64,000 nucleotides of DNA from SVQP01 sp045650025. GTDB lineage: Bacteria; Bacillota; Clostridia; Oscillospirales; CAG-272. The translations under genes and the position numbers were made by a program. The DNA lies in NCBI GenBank assembly GCA_045650025.1, contig JAZRQR010000157.1, forward strand, positions 13,268 to 77,267, read 5' to 3'. Below, one piece after another: positions 50,353 through 58,806 of this stretch. Below the pieces are notes generated by a model. That model saw only the letters and a program-made list of their open reading frames with translations, had not been told where the DNA came from and searched no databases. Each line of letters opens with the position of its first letter. The first letter of the stretch is position 1.

Positions 50353-51918
50353 TTAGCTAAGTGCCTCGAGCAGCTTTACACGCGCTGCGTCGATCACATC
50401 TGCATCATCTGTAAAATCCTCAAACGTGCGCGCAACCGATTGGCTGATCGCCAAGGCAGCGGACGCATCCTTTTGTCCAAGCATATGCAAGAGCTCCCAG
50501 TCGTAAAGTCCCTCGCGCGTTGCCACCGCTCTGTTAGAGGGCAGCACGTCAAAGTGCTCTGCGTCGGGATACACGATATAGCCGTCACCCTTGTATCTTG
50601 CGCCCGGCTGAATGCCGTAAATGGTCTTTTCGCTCCAGTAGTTAAAGCCCCAATGCAAAAAGCCCGTAATGCCCTGCGAGTAGCATGCCCACTTGATCAG
50701 TCGGCTATAGGAATGCGGCAGATCCAAAAACTTGTTAAGCCACCAGTTTTCCTCAGGGAAGCAGCAGCTATAGCACCACACCGTGTCCCCTGCCGCTTGT
50801 CTTGCGCGGTAGAACGCGGGATCGGACGCATACACCTCAAGTCTGGGCACGTACTGATCGCACGCGCCTGCCAGCTGCTCGGCAACGGCATGCGTATCCA
50901 AGGGCTCGCCGCAAGGCACGCCCGGGCAGACCTCGGAAACGATCTTTCTTGCCCAAAGCCAATGATCGGGCAGGTGCGGCTCATCCTGCAGGCGCAGCAC
51001 CAGCATGGAAAGCCAGCCCTTCTCGGAAAAGTGATGGTACACCGCTCCCCAGAAGTTTCTTGCCCATTGCTCGGCATCGGGGGTGCCGATCTCATAGAGT
51101 GTAAATTTTCCCTCTTCGTCAAAGCAGCGCACGGTATTGCCGAACACGGGCGAGATCTGCGCGCACATGGTCAGGTAGCGGAAGCTACCCTCACGCAAGA
51201 ACAGCTCGATAAAGCGGTCCAGCAGGGTAAAATCAAAGTGCCACTTATCCGCGCTGACGCGGCGCGAGCCCGCATCGATCAGAAAATCCAGAGGCGTGAT
51301 ATTCAGGCTGTTGACGCGCAGCATTTTCATGGCGTGCGCGTAATTTGCCATCAGCTCCCACCACTCGTCCGAATAACGGTAGGTGTCGTAAAACGGCTTG
51401 ACGGGCGGCTCCCAGCTCTGCCCCTTGGGGGCAAAATAGCCGGTGTCGCAGAAAAAGTATTCATGCCCAAACGCGGAATTTGCCGGCTCGGGAATGGTGA
51501 CGGGATAAATGCGCAGATACAGCTTTGCCTCCACGTCTCCGCGCGTGGTCTTGACAAGGCAGCTCACCAAGGTCTTTCCCTCGGCGGCCTCTGCCGGCAC
51601 CCAAAGATGCACCCAGATGCCCTGCGTGGTATTGAGCGGCACGTGCACGCTCTTACCGGGCTTTTGGATATCCGGATACGGCAGTCCGTCGTTAAATACG
51701 GCATACTCCTGCAGGCAGACCTCTGCCGAAACGCCCTCGGGCAGCCCCGAGACGGTTACGTCGGTAATATCAAACGCCAGATCAACGTCGCGAAACAGCA
51801 GCTGCGCGCTGACGAACATATTCTTACCCGTGTGCAAAAGCAAGCTTGCACAGTCATTCTTTTGCTTGCGCGTATGCTTGTACACACGCGCCGCTGACGG
51901 CTTACACCAAAAATCCAT
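50353..51918 (-). CDS. DUF4091 / GH123-like protein
   Basis: A 521-aa cytosolic protein (no signal peptide). N-terminal beta-sandwich (about 1-145) is followed by a DUF4091/GH123-like barrel with features FGHEYFFCD near 155, VLRLQDEPHLPDHW near 305, TVWCYSCCFPEENWW near 385 and GFLHWGFNYWS near 430. The Asp-Glu pair in QDEP corresponds to the catalytic pair of GH123 exo-beta-N-acetylgalactosaminidases as far as I recall. AAAGGAG precedes the ATG. It sits between two solute-binding lipoproteins and the transporter-GH2 fusion, supporting a role on imported amino-sugar-containing glycans. Confidence 0.8.
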   Translation of the reverse strand: MDFWCKPSAARVYKHTRKQKNDCASLLLHTGKNMFVSAQLLFRDVDLAFDITDVTVSGLPEGVSAEVCLQEYAVFNDGLPYPDIQKPGKSVHVPLNTTQGIWVHLWVPAEAAEGKTLVSCLVKTTRGDVEAKLYLRIYPVTIPEPANSAFGHEYFFCDTGYFAPKGQSWEPPVKPFYDTYRYSDEWWELMANYAHAMKMLRVNSLNITPLDFLIDAGSRRVSADKWHFDFTLLDRFIELFLREGSFRYLTMCAQISPVFGNTVRCFDEEGKFTLYEIGTPDAEQWARNFWGAVYHHFSEKGWLSMLVLRLQDEPHLPDHWLWARKIVSEVCPGVPCGEPLDTHAVAEQLAGACDQYVPRLEVYASDPAFYRARQAAGDTVWCYSCCFPEENWWLNKFLDLPHSYSRLIKWACYSQGITGFLHWGFNYWSEKTIYGIQPGARYKGDGYIVYPDAEHFDVLPSNRAVATREGLYDWELLHMLGQKDASAALAISQSVARTFEDFTDDADVIDAARVKLLEALS

Positions 51919-51949
51919 GGTTTCTCCTTTGGGGAAGCTCCCCTGTCAT

Positions 51950-53389
51950 TTAATCCTCAAATTGTTTGATCAGCTTCTTGAGTGCTCTTTCTGCCTTCTT
52001 AGCTGCAGAGTTGTAAGAAGAGGAGAAGGAGTTGGTTCCCTTGGAAACCGCACCCTGGAACGTGCCGGCGAGTGCCAGTTCGCTGTAGTAGTTGACCAGG
52101 TCGTAGGTACGGTTGGAGAAGATGATATCCAGCATGCCTGCGGATTCCTCGTCACGCACCGTCTTACGCTTGAGCACCAGCTCGTAGTAAGTGGGGATCA
52201 CGTGCTGACCGGACAGGATTGCCATGCACTCCATGACCTTGCTGACGTCCTCGACGTTCTGAGGGCCTACGGGAACGACCATGGTAGAGGAAATGCCGTG
52301 TACCCAGGTGGTATACTGCTCCTGCGCCTTATCGTACTTCGGTACGGGCAGAACGCCAAAGTCATCCGACATATCCTTAAGGTTTACGATATAGCTTGCA
52401 ACCTCGCTGTAGAACAAGCCCTGGTTTGCAGCGAACATGAACTTAGCAGTTGCCTCGTCGCCCGCCTTTACGATAAAGGTGTTGTTACCCGAGTAGAAAA
52501 TGCCCAGTACCTTATCCAGCAGGTCGGTAGCCTTGAGCAGATCGGAATCGGTCAGGCACAGATAAGGATCGTCGTCTGCGGGGCACTCAATGTACTTAAG
52601 CCCCGAAGCGTAGAACATGGTAGAGCCCATAGCGGAGGTACCGATCAGACCGTAGGTATCGTTGTCATCGTACTTACCGTCACCGTTTGCGTCATGCGAT
52701 ACCTTTTCTACGTACGTACCGAACACATCCAGCGTCCATTCCTGGTTTTCAACCGTCTCGTAGAGGTTGTCCAGGCCCTCCTGCTCAGCCAGCTTCTTGG
52801 AGAACAGGATCAGGAAGGTTACGTCGTGCGCCAGGAAGTTGACGTCACTGTTCATCCAGAACACCTTACCGCCAATGTTCATAGCAGCCGTACCCTGGTC
52901 CCACCATTCAGCTTCCAGATCTACGTAAGGCAGTTCGTTGAAATCGCGGATCAGACCGCGGGTCGCCATGGTACCTGCGCCCACCATATCGGGCATCGCC
53001 AGGCTGTATTCGCCCGCGCCGCCCTTGATGTCGTTGGAAATCGTGGTGACAAGGTCAGCCGTGCCAACGGGCGAGACGAAATAGGTCAGCTTGCACTTTT
53101 CAGCCAGCTGCAGATTTCTGGTGTATACAGCTGCCTCCAACGGGTCGGAACTGGTTTCCTCACGCATCATCTCGTTGATCGAGTTACCTGCGTCGTTACG
53201 GCAAACCACAGCAAAGTTTTCTCCTCCAAAGTCCACCTCAATATTGTCCAGTGCATTCTGCATGGCGTCGGTTTCCACCTCTGCATTGGTGCTTCCCTGC
53301 TCTGCGGGATCATCTGCATTCACGCAGCCTACTAAGACTGCAAGCAGCATAAGCGCTGCCAAAAACGTACATAAAAGCTTCTTGTTCAT
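51950..53389 (-). CDS. Solute-binding lipoprotein, copy 1 of tandem pair
   Basis: A 479-aa extracellular solute-binding protein with lipobox VGC (about residue 22). Landmarks: FAVVCRNDAGNSINEMMREE, AEWWDQGTAAMNIGGKVFW, NSDVNFLAHDVTFLILFSKK and KRKTVRDEESAGMLDIIFSN. The same landmarks occur in the adjoining upstream paralogue, so a tandem duplication is clear; residues differ mainly in the N-terminal linker. The ligand is probably a carbohydrate, given the operon. No permease or ATPase gene is nearby, so it must use a transporter encoded elsewhere or act as a sensor or scavenger. Confidence 0.87.
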   Translation of the reverse strand: MNKKLLCTFLAALMLLAVLVGCVNADDPAEQGSTNAEVETDAMQNALDNIEVDFGGENFAVVCRNDAGNSINEMMREETSSDPLEAAVYTRNLQLAEKCKLTYFVSPVGTADLVTTISNDIKGGAGEYSLAMPDMVGAGTMATRGLIRDFNELPYVDLEAEWWDQGTAAMNIGGKVFWMNSDVNFLAHDVTFLILFSKKLAEQEGLDNLYETVENQEWTLDVFGTYVEKVSHDANGDGKYDDNDTYGLIGTSAMGSTMFYASGLKYIECPADDDPYLCLTDSDLLKATDLLDKVLGIFYSGNNTFIVKAGDEATAKFMFAANQGLFYSEVASYIVNLKDMSDDFGVLPVPKYDKAQEQYTTWVHGISSTMVVPVGPQNVEDVSKVMECMAILSGQHVIPTYYELVLKRKTVRDEESAGMLDIIFSNRTYDLVNYYSELALAGTFQGAVSKGTNSFSSSYNSAAKKAERALKKLIKQFED

Positions 53390-53416
53390 CGTGAACCTCC
53401 GTGTATTTAAAATTTT

Positions 53417-54865
53417 TTAGTCCGTCGCTTCAAATTTTTTGACGATCTTTCCAAGCTCCTTTTCGGCCTTACTTGCCGCCTTGTTGTACTTGGAGGAGAA
53501 GGAATTGGTCTTTTCATTGACCGCCGCCTGGAACACGTGCATCAGACCGATCTTTTCGTAATAGTTTGCAAGATCGTAGGTGCGGTTTGAGAAAATGATA
53601 TCCAGCATGCCTGCGGATTCCTCGTCGCGTATGGTCTTGCGCTTGAGCACCAGCTCGTAGTAGGTCGGGATGACTGACTGCCCTGAAAGCACCGCCATGG
53701 TCTCAATGACCTTACTCATATCGTCAAAATTCTTGTTGCCCTGCGGCACGACCATTGTGGAGGAGATGCTGTGCACGTATGTCGTATACTTTTCCTGTGC
53801 CTTATCGTACTTGGGCATGGGCAGCACGCCGAAATCATCCGACATGGAGCGCAGACCCACAATGTAGCTTGCACATTCCACGTAGAAAAGCCCCTGGTTG
53901 CGGATAAACATTTCCTTTGCCACCTGCTCCTTACCGGCAGCCACGATGTAGGTGCTGTGTCCCGTATAAAGCAGATCCAGCAGCTTATCGAGCAGATCGC
54001 TTGCCTTGAGCAGATCGGAATCGGTCATGGCAAGGTAAGGCTCACCGTCTGCATCGCAATCCACAAACTTGAGATCCGAGGCGTAGAACATGTTGTATCC
54101 CATGGTGCTGGTGCCGATCAGACCGTAATGATCGTTTTCATCAAACTTGCCGTTACCGTCCGCATCCGAGGACACGCGCTTGCTGTAAGCCGTGAGCACG
54201 TCCAACGTCCATTCCCCGTTCTCCACGGTCTCATAGAGGTTATCCAGCTCCTGCTGCTCTGCCATGACCTTGGAGAACATGGTCAGGAAGGTCACGTCGT
54301 GCGCCAGGAAGTTGATATCGCTGTTCATCCAAAAAGTCTTGCCCGCAATGCTGATAGCGGCAGTACCCTGATCCCACCAGGATGCGTCCAGATCCAGATA
54401 CGTAAGCGTATTGAGATCCATGAGCATATTCTGGGTTGCCATAGCACCTGCGTTGAGCATATTCGGGAATACCACGTCGTATTCGTTGGAGCCCGACTTG
54501 AGGTCATTGCTCACGGTGCTGACCAGATTATCCGTCGGCACGATGGTGGCAATATAATTCACACGGCATCGCTCGGAAAGTGCCAGGTTGCGGCGATATA
54601 CCGAATCCTCCAAGGGATCGGTACTGCTTTCCTCGCGTAAGATCTCAGTGACCGAGTTGCCCGCGTCGTTTCTGCCAAGCACGACAAAGTCATCGCCCTT
54701 CATATTCACGGACAATTTTGCCAGCGCCTGCTCGTATTCGTCACCCGTTTCCTCTTCCGTGCAGGTCGTATTTTCTTCTGCGTCCGGCTCAGGGCTTGCG
54801 CAAGCACAAAGCATGCCTGCAAGCGTGGCTGCTGCCAATAACAACGTCAAAATTCTACGTGTCAT
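53417..54865 (-). CDS. Solute-binding lipoprotein, copy 2 of tandem pair
   Basis: A 482-aa paralogue of the gene 28 bp downstream, with lipobox LCAC and the same motif order (FVVLGRNDAGNSVTEILREE, ASWWDQGTAAISIAGKTFW, KRKTIRDEESAGMLDIIFSN). It is the first gene of the glycan operon, behind a TATAAT promoter at 54922-54950, and its ATG follows GGGGAGCAGGA. Two binding proteins of one family at the operon head suggest two related ligands or differing affinities. Confidence 0.87.
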   Translation of the reverse strand: MTRRILTLLLAAATLAGMLCACASPEPDAEENTTCTEEETGDEYEQALAKLSVNMKGDDFVVLGRNDAGNSVTEILREESSTDPLEDSVYRRNLALSERCRVNYIATIVPTDNLVSTVSNDLKSGSNEYDVVFPNMLNAGAMATQNMLMDLNTLTYLDLDASWWDQGTAAISIAGKTFWMNSDINFLAHDVTFLTMFSKVMAEQQELDNLYETVENGEWTLDVLTAYSKRVSSDADGNGKFDENDHYGLIGTSTMGYNMFYASDLKFVDCDADGEPYLAMTDSDLLKASDLLDKLLDLLYTGHSTYIVAAGKEQVAKEMFIRNQGLFYVECASYIVGLRSMSDDFGVLPMPKYDKAQEKYTTYVHSISSTMVVPQGNKNFDDMSKVIETMAVLSGQSVIPTYYELVLKRKTIRDEESAGMLDIIFSNRTYDLANYYEKIGLMHVFQAAVNEKTNSFSSKYNKAASKAEKELGKIVKKFEATD

Positions 54866-54921
54866 ATCCTGCTCCCCTTCGTGGTGAAATTTGATTACTG
54901 CCGAAGATGTCTATTGAGATA

Positions 54922-54950
54922 ATTATAACATATAAAATATAATTTTGCGA
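54922..54950 (-). promoter_or_regulatory. Candidate promoter of the glycan operon
   Basis: Minus strand TCGCAA (54950-54945), 17 nt, TATAAT preceded by TGT (54927-54922). The -35 is weak. Confidence 0.55.
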
Positions 54951-55033
54951 GGGGAAACGCCTATTTTTTCACGTGCTTTTCACATTTCTGCGTTTTTCAC
55001 AAAACCATTTTTTCTTTCTCGGGCAGAATGCCG

Positions 55034-55077
55034 AAAAAAAGCACTCGCCTTGCGAAAAATCCAATGCAAAGCGAGTG
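55034..55077 (-). terminator. Terminator of prmC-ddl
   Basis: CACTCGC...GCGAGTG with inner TTGC/GCAA pairing, followed on the minus strand by CTTTTTTT. Confidence 0.75.
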
Positions 55078-55084
55078 ATTTTTG

Positions 55085-56116
55085 TTATTTGAGTGCCAGG
55101 CAGACCAGCTTTTCGCAAAGCGAATCGTAATCCATGCCTGCCGCTGCCGCCATTTGCGGCAAAAGGCTTGTGGGTGTCATACCGGGAAGCGTGTTTGCCT
55201 CCAGGCACCAAAGTCCGCCGTCATGATCCAGCATCCAGTCAAAGCGCGCGTAGCCGCCGAGCCTGAGCGCATCGAATGCGCGTGCGGTCAGCGCCGCCAC
55301 CTCTGCTCTTGTCTGCTCCTCGATGGGTGCGGGGCAGATCTCCAGCGTCTTGCCGCCCTGGTACTTATTGGCATAGTCGTAAAATCCCTCCTTGGGAATG
55401 ATCTCGATAGCAGGCAGCACCTCGCCATCCACAATGCCCACGGTCAGCTCCCTGCCCATGATGCGCTGCTCCACCAGCACGTAACGCTCGTATTTGGCAG
55501 CCGCCTGCATGGCTGCTGCAAATTCGCCCGCATTATCCACCATGGAAACGCCTACGCTGGAGCCGCCCGAGCAGGGCTTGACGACGCAGGGATAGCCAAT
55601 GCTTTCGGGTGCGGTTTCGGGTACGCCCAAGGACAGATCCGCCAGTACCCAAGCCGGCGTGGGTACGCCCGCGCCCACCAGCATTTTCTTGGAAAGATCC
55701 TTATCCATCGCCAAAAGGCTGCCCACGTAGCCGGAGCCTGTATAGCGGATTCCAAACGAATCCAGCGTTGCCTGCAGCTGGCCGTTCTCGCCCATATCAC
55801 CGTGCAGCGCCAAAAATACCACGTCTGCGCACTTGCAAATCGGAATGACGAACGGACCGATTTTAGCCTCGCCGTTGCCGCTTTGTGCCTTGATCGCCTC
55901 CAGATCGGGCACCTGCTCGCCTACGCTGTAGGCAGGATATTCGGTTGTAACAAAGCACTCGTCCATGCCCTTTTCGGACAGCTGCGTGCCAAGATATACG
56001 TCCAGCAAGCAGACCCTGTGCCCTTTTCTGATCAGCGCGTTGGCGATCAGCGAGCCCGAGGTCAGCGAAACGTCGCGTTCGGGCGACAGACCGCCCATCA
56101 AAACCACAATATTCAA
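55085..56116 (-). CDS. ddl: D-alanine--D-alanine ligase
   Basis: Ddl makes the D-Ala-D-Ala dipeptide of peptidoglycan precursors in the cytoplasm. The 343-aa ATP-grasp enzyme shows MGGLSPERDVSLTSG near residue 7, FLALHGDMGENGQLQA, GIRYTGSG, the flexible-loop motif CSGGSSVGVS near residue 185, and near the C-terminus WMLDHDGGLWCLEANTLPGM with metal-binding Glu/Asn. The start is TTG at 56116, 8 nt after AAAGGAG; no ATG is suitably placed. It lies 24 bp after prmC in the same direction. Confidence 0.93.
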   Translation of the reverse strand: MNIVVLMGGLSPERDVSLTSGSLIANALIRKGHRVCLLDVYLGTQLSEKGMDECFVTTEYPAYSVGEQVPDLEAIKAQSGNGEAKIGPFVIPICKCADVVFLALHGDMGENGQLQATLDSFGIRYTGSGYVGSLLAMDKDLSKKMLVGAGVPTPAWVLADLSLGVPETAPESIGYPCVVKPCSGGSSVGVSMVDNAGEFAAAMQAAAKYERYVLVEQRIMGRELTVGIVDGEVLPAIEIIPKEGFYDYANKYQGGKTLEICPAPIEEQTRAEVAALTARAFDALRLGGYARFDWMLDHDGGLWCLEANTLPGMTPTSLLPQMAAAAGMDYDSLCEKLVCLALK

Positions 56117-56140
56117 AATATCGTCTCCTTTACGGGATAA

Positions 56141-56962
56141 TTATCGGGTATATACGTATGCTACGCGGGGGTTGCCGCCCAGATCCTTTTGCACCTCGCA
56201 GGCAAAGCCCAGCTCACGGGCAAGCGCTTCGATCGCATCCTGCTGATCGTAGCCGATCTCAAAGAGCCAAAAGCCGCCCGGCTTTAGCACGTGCTGCGAT
56301 TGCTCTAAGAAATGGCGGTAAAACAGCATGCCGTCCGCACCGCCGTCCAGCGCCACCTGCGGCTCATGCGCAAGCTCCGGGGCAAGTCCCTTGACCACCT
56401 CGGTGGGGATATAGGGAGGATTGGAAAGAATGCAATCAAACGCCTCGGCGAACGCGCCCTCCAAGGGCTGCAGCAGATCGCGCAGCACAAACGCAGCGCG
56501 ACAAGAAACGCCGTTTTGCTCGCAATTGCGGTGCGCAAGCGCCAGCGTTTTGGGAAAGGCATCCACCAAGGTGGCACGCGCATCCGTTCGGTTTGCCAGC
56601 ACCGCCGCAGCAATGCAGCCGCTGCCCGTGCAAAAATCGGCAAAGTGCGCCCCTTGCGGAAGCGCGTCAATAGCGCGCTCCACCAAAAGCTCGGTGTCTG
56701 CACGCGGGATCAGGCAATCGGGGCTGACCGAAAAAGGCATGCCGAAAAATTCCCACTCGCCAAGAATATACTGCAATGGCTCGTGCGCAACGCGGCGCGC
56801 CACGGCATCGGCAAGCGACTCTGTGGCAAACTCCTCATCCATGCGAAAGGGCAGCTGCGCCGCACTCACGCCGCAAAAATGCGCCAGCAGAATGCCCGCC
56901 TCCATTTTGGCGTTTTCAATATCCGCAGCCTGCAGCTGACGGCACATTTGTCTGTACGTCAC
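56141..56962 (-). CDS. prmC: Release factor glutamine N5-methyltransferase
   Basis: PrmC methylates the GGQ glutamine of peptide-chain release factors. The 273-aa product has the helical N-terminal domain (about 1-75), PLQYILGEWEFFGMPFSV, LIPRADTELLVE, the SAM site DFCTGSGCIAAA and the catalytic motif SNPPYIPT. The long frame extends to 57139, but a strong promoter (56997-57025) lies inside that extension, and GTG at 56962 is preceded by AGGGGAGG. This fixes the GTG start. It precedes ddl; prfA is not in the window. Confidence 0.93.
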   Translation of the reverse strand: MTYRQMCRQLQAADIENAKMEAGILLAHFCGVSAAQLPFRMDEEFATESLADAVARRVAHEPLQYILGEWEFFGMPFSVSPDCLIPRADTELLVERAIDALPQGAHFADFCTGSGCIAAAVLANRTDARATLVDAFPKTLALAHRNCEQNGVSCRAAFVLRDLLQPLEGAFAEAFDCILSNPPYIPTEVVKGLAPELAHEPQVALDGGADGMLFYRHFLEQSQHVLKPGGFWLFEIGYDQQDAIEALARELGFACEVQKDLGGNPRVAYVYTR

Positions 56963-56996
56963 GCGCTCACCTCCCCTTGCGATTTCACTTCTACCC

Positions 56997-57025
56997 ATTA
57001 TAGCATAAAATCCTCGTTCTGTCAC
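56997..57025 (-). promoter_or_regulatory. Promoter of prmC-ddl
   Basis: Minus strand GTGACA (57025-57020), 17 nt ending TGC, TATAAT (57002-56997). Confidence 0.8.
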
Positions 57026-57146
57026 ATTTTTTTTGAAATTTTCCATATTTTTTTCTTGCTTCCCACTTTTGGGCAGAAAAATATGAATGGTTTGAAAACT
57101 TCGCGTAAAAATGGCATAAAAAGTTGCCGTATTTCTCAAAAAGTAC

Positions 57147-57175
57147 TTGATTTTTCATGCATTTTCCGCTATACT
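57147..57175 (+). promoter_or_regulatory. Promoter of the 72-aa membrane protein
   Basis: TTGATT, 17 nt, TATACT, 36 bp before the ATG. Confidence 0.75.
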
Positions 57176-57211
57176 GTGTATAGAGAAAATATTTCAACGG
57201 AGGTAACACAC

Positions 57212-57430
57212 ATGAAACAGAACAACAAGTCTAACGTTTGGACGATCGTACTTATCTCCCTGGGCGTTGCTGCTGTAACCGCTGCCGGCGTTGCTGTCCT
57301 GATCAAGGTCATCAAAAAGAAGAAAGCACAGAAGCAGCTGGTCCTGGAATGGGACGATGAAGAAGCATTTGAGGAATGCCTGAACGGAAACGACGAATGC
57401 GAAGTCGTCATCATTTCCGAAGCAATCTGA
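57212..57430 (+). CDS. Small single-pass membrane protein, 72 aa
   Basis: Residues 10-33 form one hydrophobic helix (TIVLISLGVAAVTAAGVAVL), followed by a Lys cluster (KVIKKKKAQK) and an acidic tail (WDDEEAFEECLNGNDECEVV). The build repeats that of the 105-aa protein at 43708-44025: Asn-rich start, Ala/Val helix, basic stretch, acidic end. AACGGAGG lies before the ATG. It is a single-gene unit with strong promoter and terminator. Function unknown. Confidence 0.75.
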   Translation: MKQNNKSNVWTIVLISLGVAAVTAAGVAVLIKVIKKKKAQKQLVLEWDDEEAFEECLNGNDECEVVIISEAI

Positions 57431-57453
57431 TCTGATCCCCGCATAACCGAATC

Positions 57454-57490
57454 GTGGGTGCCGTATCCAAATACGGCACCCACTTTTTTT
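57454..57490 (+). terminator. Terminator of the 72-aa membrane protein gene
   Basis: GTGGGTGCCGTA/TACGGCACCCAC 12-bp stem followed by seven T. Confidence 0.9.
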
Positions 57491-57500
57491 CATTTTCCTC

Positions 57501-57548
57501 TTGACAGCGTAACATTGTTATGCTATACTGATAGCGTAACATTGTTAC
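57501..57548 (+). promoter_or_regulatory. Bactofilin operon promoter with two palindromic operators
   Basis: TTGACA (57501-57506), 17 nt, TATACT (57524-57529). AGCGTAACATTGTTA occurs twice, 27 bp apart (57506 and 57533). Each contains the dyad GTAAC-ATT-GTTA[TC]. One copy fills the -35/-10 spacer, the other covers the expected start of transcription, a repressor-type layout. Confidence 0.75.
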
Positions 57549-57569
57549 TCTCTACAGCAAGGAGGACGT

Positions 57570-57941
57570 ATGGAGCAGGAATTACTATCCAAAAAGGAGC
57601 TTTTGGAGCGCTACGGCATATCCTACGGTGCGTTGTACCGCTGGAAGCGCAAGGGACTGATCCCCGAGGATTGGTTTATCAAAAAATCCACCGTGACGGG
57701 ACAGGAAACCTTTTTCCCGAAAGCACAGATCTGTGAGCGAGTGGAGCTGATTCTGGGGCAAAAAGAGGATATTTCGTTGGACGAGCTGGCAGGCGCGCTC
57801 AATCAGGACGCCAAATCGCAAGCAATTCTGACCGTCAAAACGGTATACGGCGACCGCACATTTACCCTTTCGGATATTCAAAGCATCACGCTGGATAAGG
57901 GAAACGGCGAAATCATGGATTTAACCAAGTATGTCATGTAA
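57570..57941 (+). CDS. YhbD-like (DUF4004) HTH protein
   Basis: A 123-aa protein with a MerR-like helix-turn-helix at the N-terminus (LSKKELLERYGISYGALYRW, KRKGLIPEDWFI) and a C-terminal part without known motif. The same kind of gene (yhbD) precedes the bactofilin genes yhbE/yhbF in Bacillus subtilis, which supports the call. GCAAGGAGG precedes the ATG. Its promoter carries duplicated dyads, so autoregulation by this protein is an attractive guess. The bactofilin gene begins 12 bp after its stop. Confidence 0.82.
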   Translation: MEQELLSKKELLERYGISYGALYRWKRKGLIPEDWFIKKSTVTGQETFFPKAQICERVELILGQKEDISLDELAGALNQDAKSQAILTVKTVYGDRTFTLSDIQSITLDKGNGEIMDLTKYVM

Positions 57942-57953
57942 AGGAGAACGATT

Positions 57954-58676
57954 ATGGATATGAATATTTCGGGCAGCGGCACCGTTCCCGCAGGAGAATA
58001 TGAGAACATTAAAATCAGCGGAAGTGGGCATATGAAGGGCTCTGTGAAGTGTACTTCCCTGTACGTTTCCGGCTCTGCGGATGGCGAGAGCGTTGTTTGC
58101 GCAGGAGAGATCCACGTCTCGGGCGCTTGTAGCTTTGAGGGCGACGTACACTCCAAGACCTTACACGTGTCCGGTGCTTGCAATTTTGAAGGCAACGCCA
58201 CGGTTGCAGAAAGCTTCCATCTGTCCGGCGGCGTGAATATGGACGGCAATCTCAAATGCGGCACCTTGGACGTGCACGGCGGATTGCGCGCGGACGGTGA
58301 TATTGAAGCGGAGACCGTTTCGGTACGCGGCAATATTTTCAGCGAAGGACTGCTCAACGCCGAGCAGATCGATATCAATACCAAGAGCGGCTGCGCGCTG
58401 GGCAGCATTGGATGCAGCAAGCTCACCGCCACCTACACCAAGCGCAAGTGGTTTGCCAACCTGATCAACGTCACGTACAACGGAAAGCAGATCCGCGGCG
58501 TCATGGTGGAGCAATCCATTGAGGGCGATGAAATCGATATCAAATACGTCATCTGCCCGCGCGTATCCGGACGCACGGTCAAGATTGGCGAAGGCTGCGA
58601 AATTGAGGTTTTGCAGTATAGCGAGAGCTGCGAAATCGATCCCAAAGCCAAGGTTGGGAAGATTGAGAAGATCTGA
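57954..58676 (+). CDS. Bactofilin-family polymer-forming protein
   Basis: A 240-aa protein composed of short beta repeats with Gly/Ser/Asp turns (NISGSGTVPAGEYENIKISG, GSVKCTSLYVSGSADGESVV, GDVHSKTLHVSGACNFEGNA) typical of the bactofilin beta-helix, which polymerises at the membrane or cell pole. The C-terminal 80 residues depart from the repeat (KRKWFANLINVTYNGKQIRG). No membrane segment is present. AAAGGAG precedes the ATG. It follows the YhbD-like regulator as in Bacillus, where related bactofilins affect motility. Confidence 0.88.
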   Translation: MDMNISGSGTVPAGEYENIKISGSGHMKGSVKCTSLYVSGSADGESVVCAGEIHVSGACSFEGDVHSKTLHVSGACNFEGNATVAESFHLSGGVNMDGNLKCGTLDVHGGLRADGDIEAETVSVRGNIFSEGLLNAEQIDINTKSGCALGSIGCSKLTATYTKRKWFANLINVTYNGKQIRGVMVEQSIEGDEIDIKYVICPRVSGRTVKIGEGCEIEVLQYSESCEIDPKAKVGKIEKI

Positions 58677-58709
58677 TTTTGCAAAAACGCGCACGGCACA
58701 TTTCTCATA

Positions 58710-58746
58710 AAAAAGCAGGGACGACCCATGGTTGTCCCTGCTTTTT
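58710..58746. terminator. Bidirectional terminator between bactofilin and sigF
   Basis: AAAAAGCAGGGAC/GTCCCTGCTTTTT 13-bp stem with T-runs on both strands. Confidence 0.9.
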
Positions 58747-58806
58747 GCCTCTATTTTGTAATTTTTTGTTGTTTTTTAAACAATTATTTTACTTTTCGTG
58801 TCGTAC

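Noticed and set aside
57019..57139. N-terminal extension of prmC
   Set aside because: The extension crosses a strong promoter, and the GTG start has an excellent binding site.
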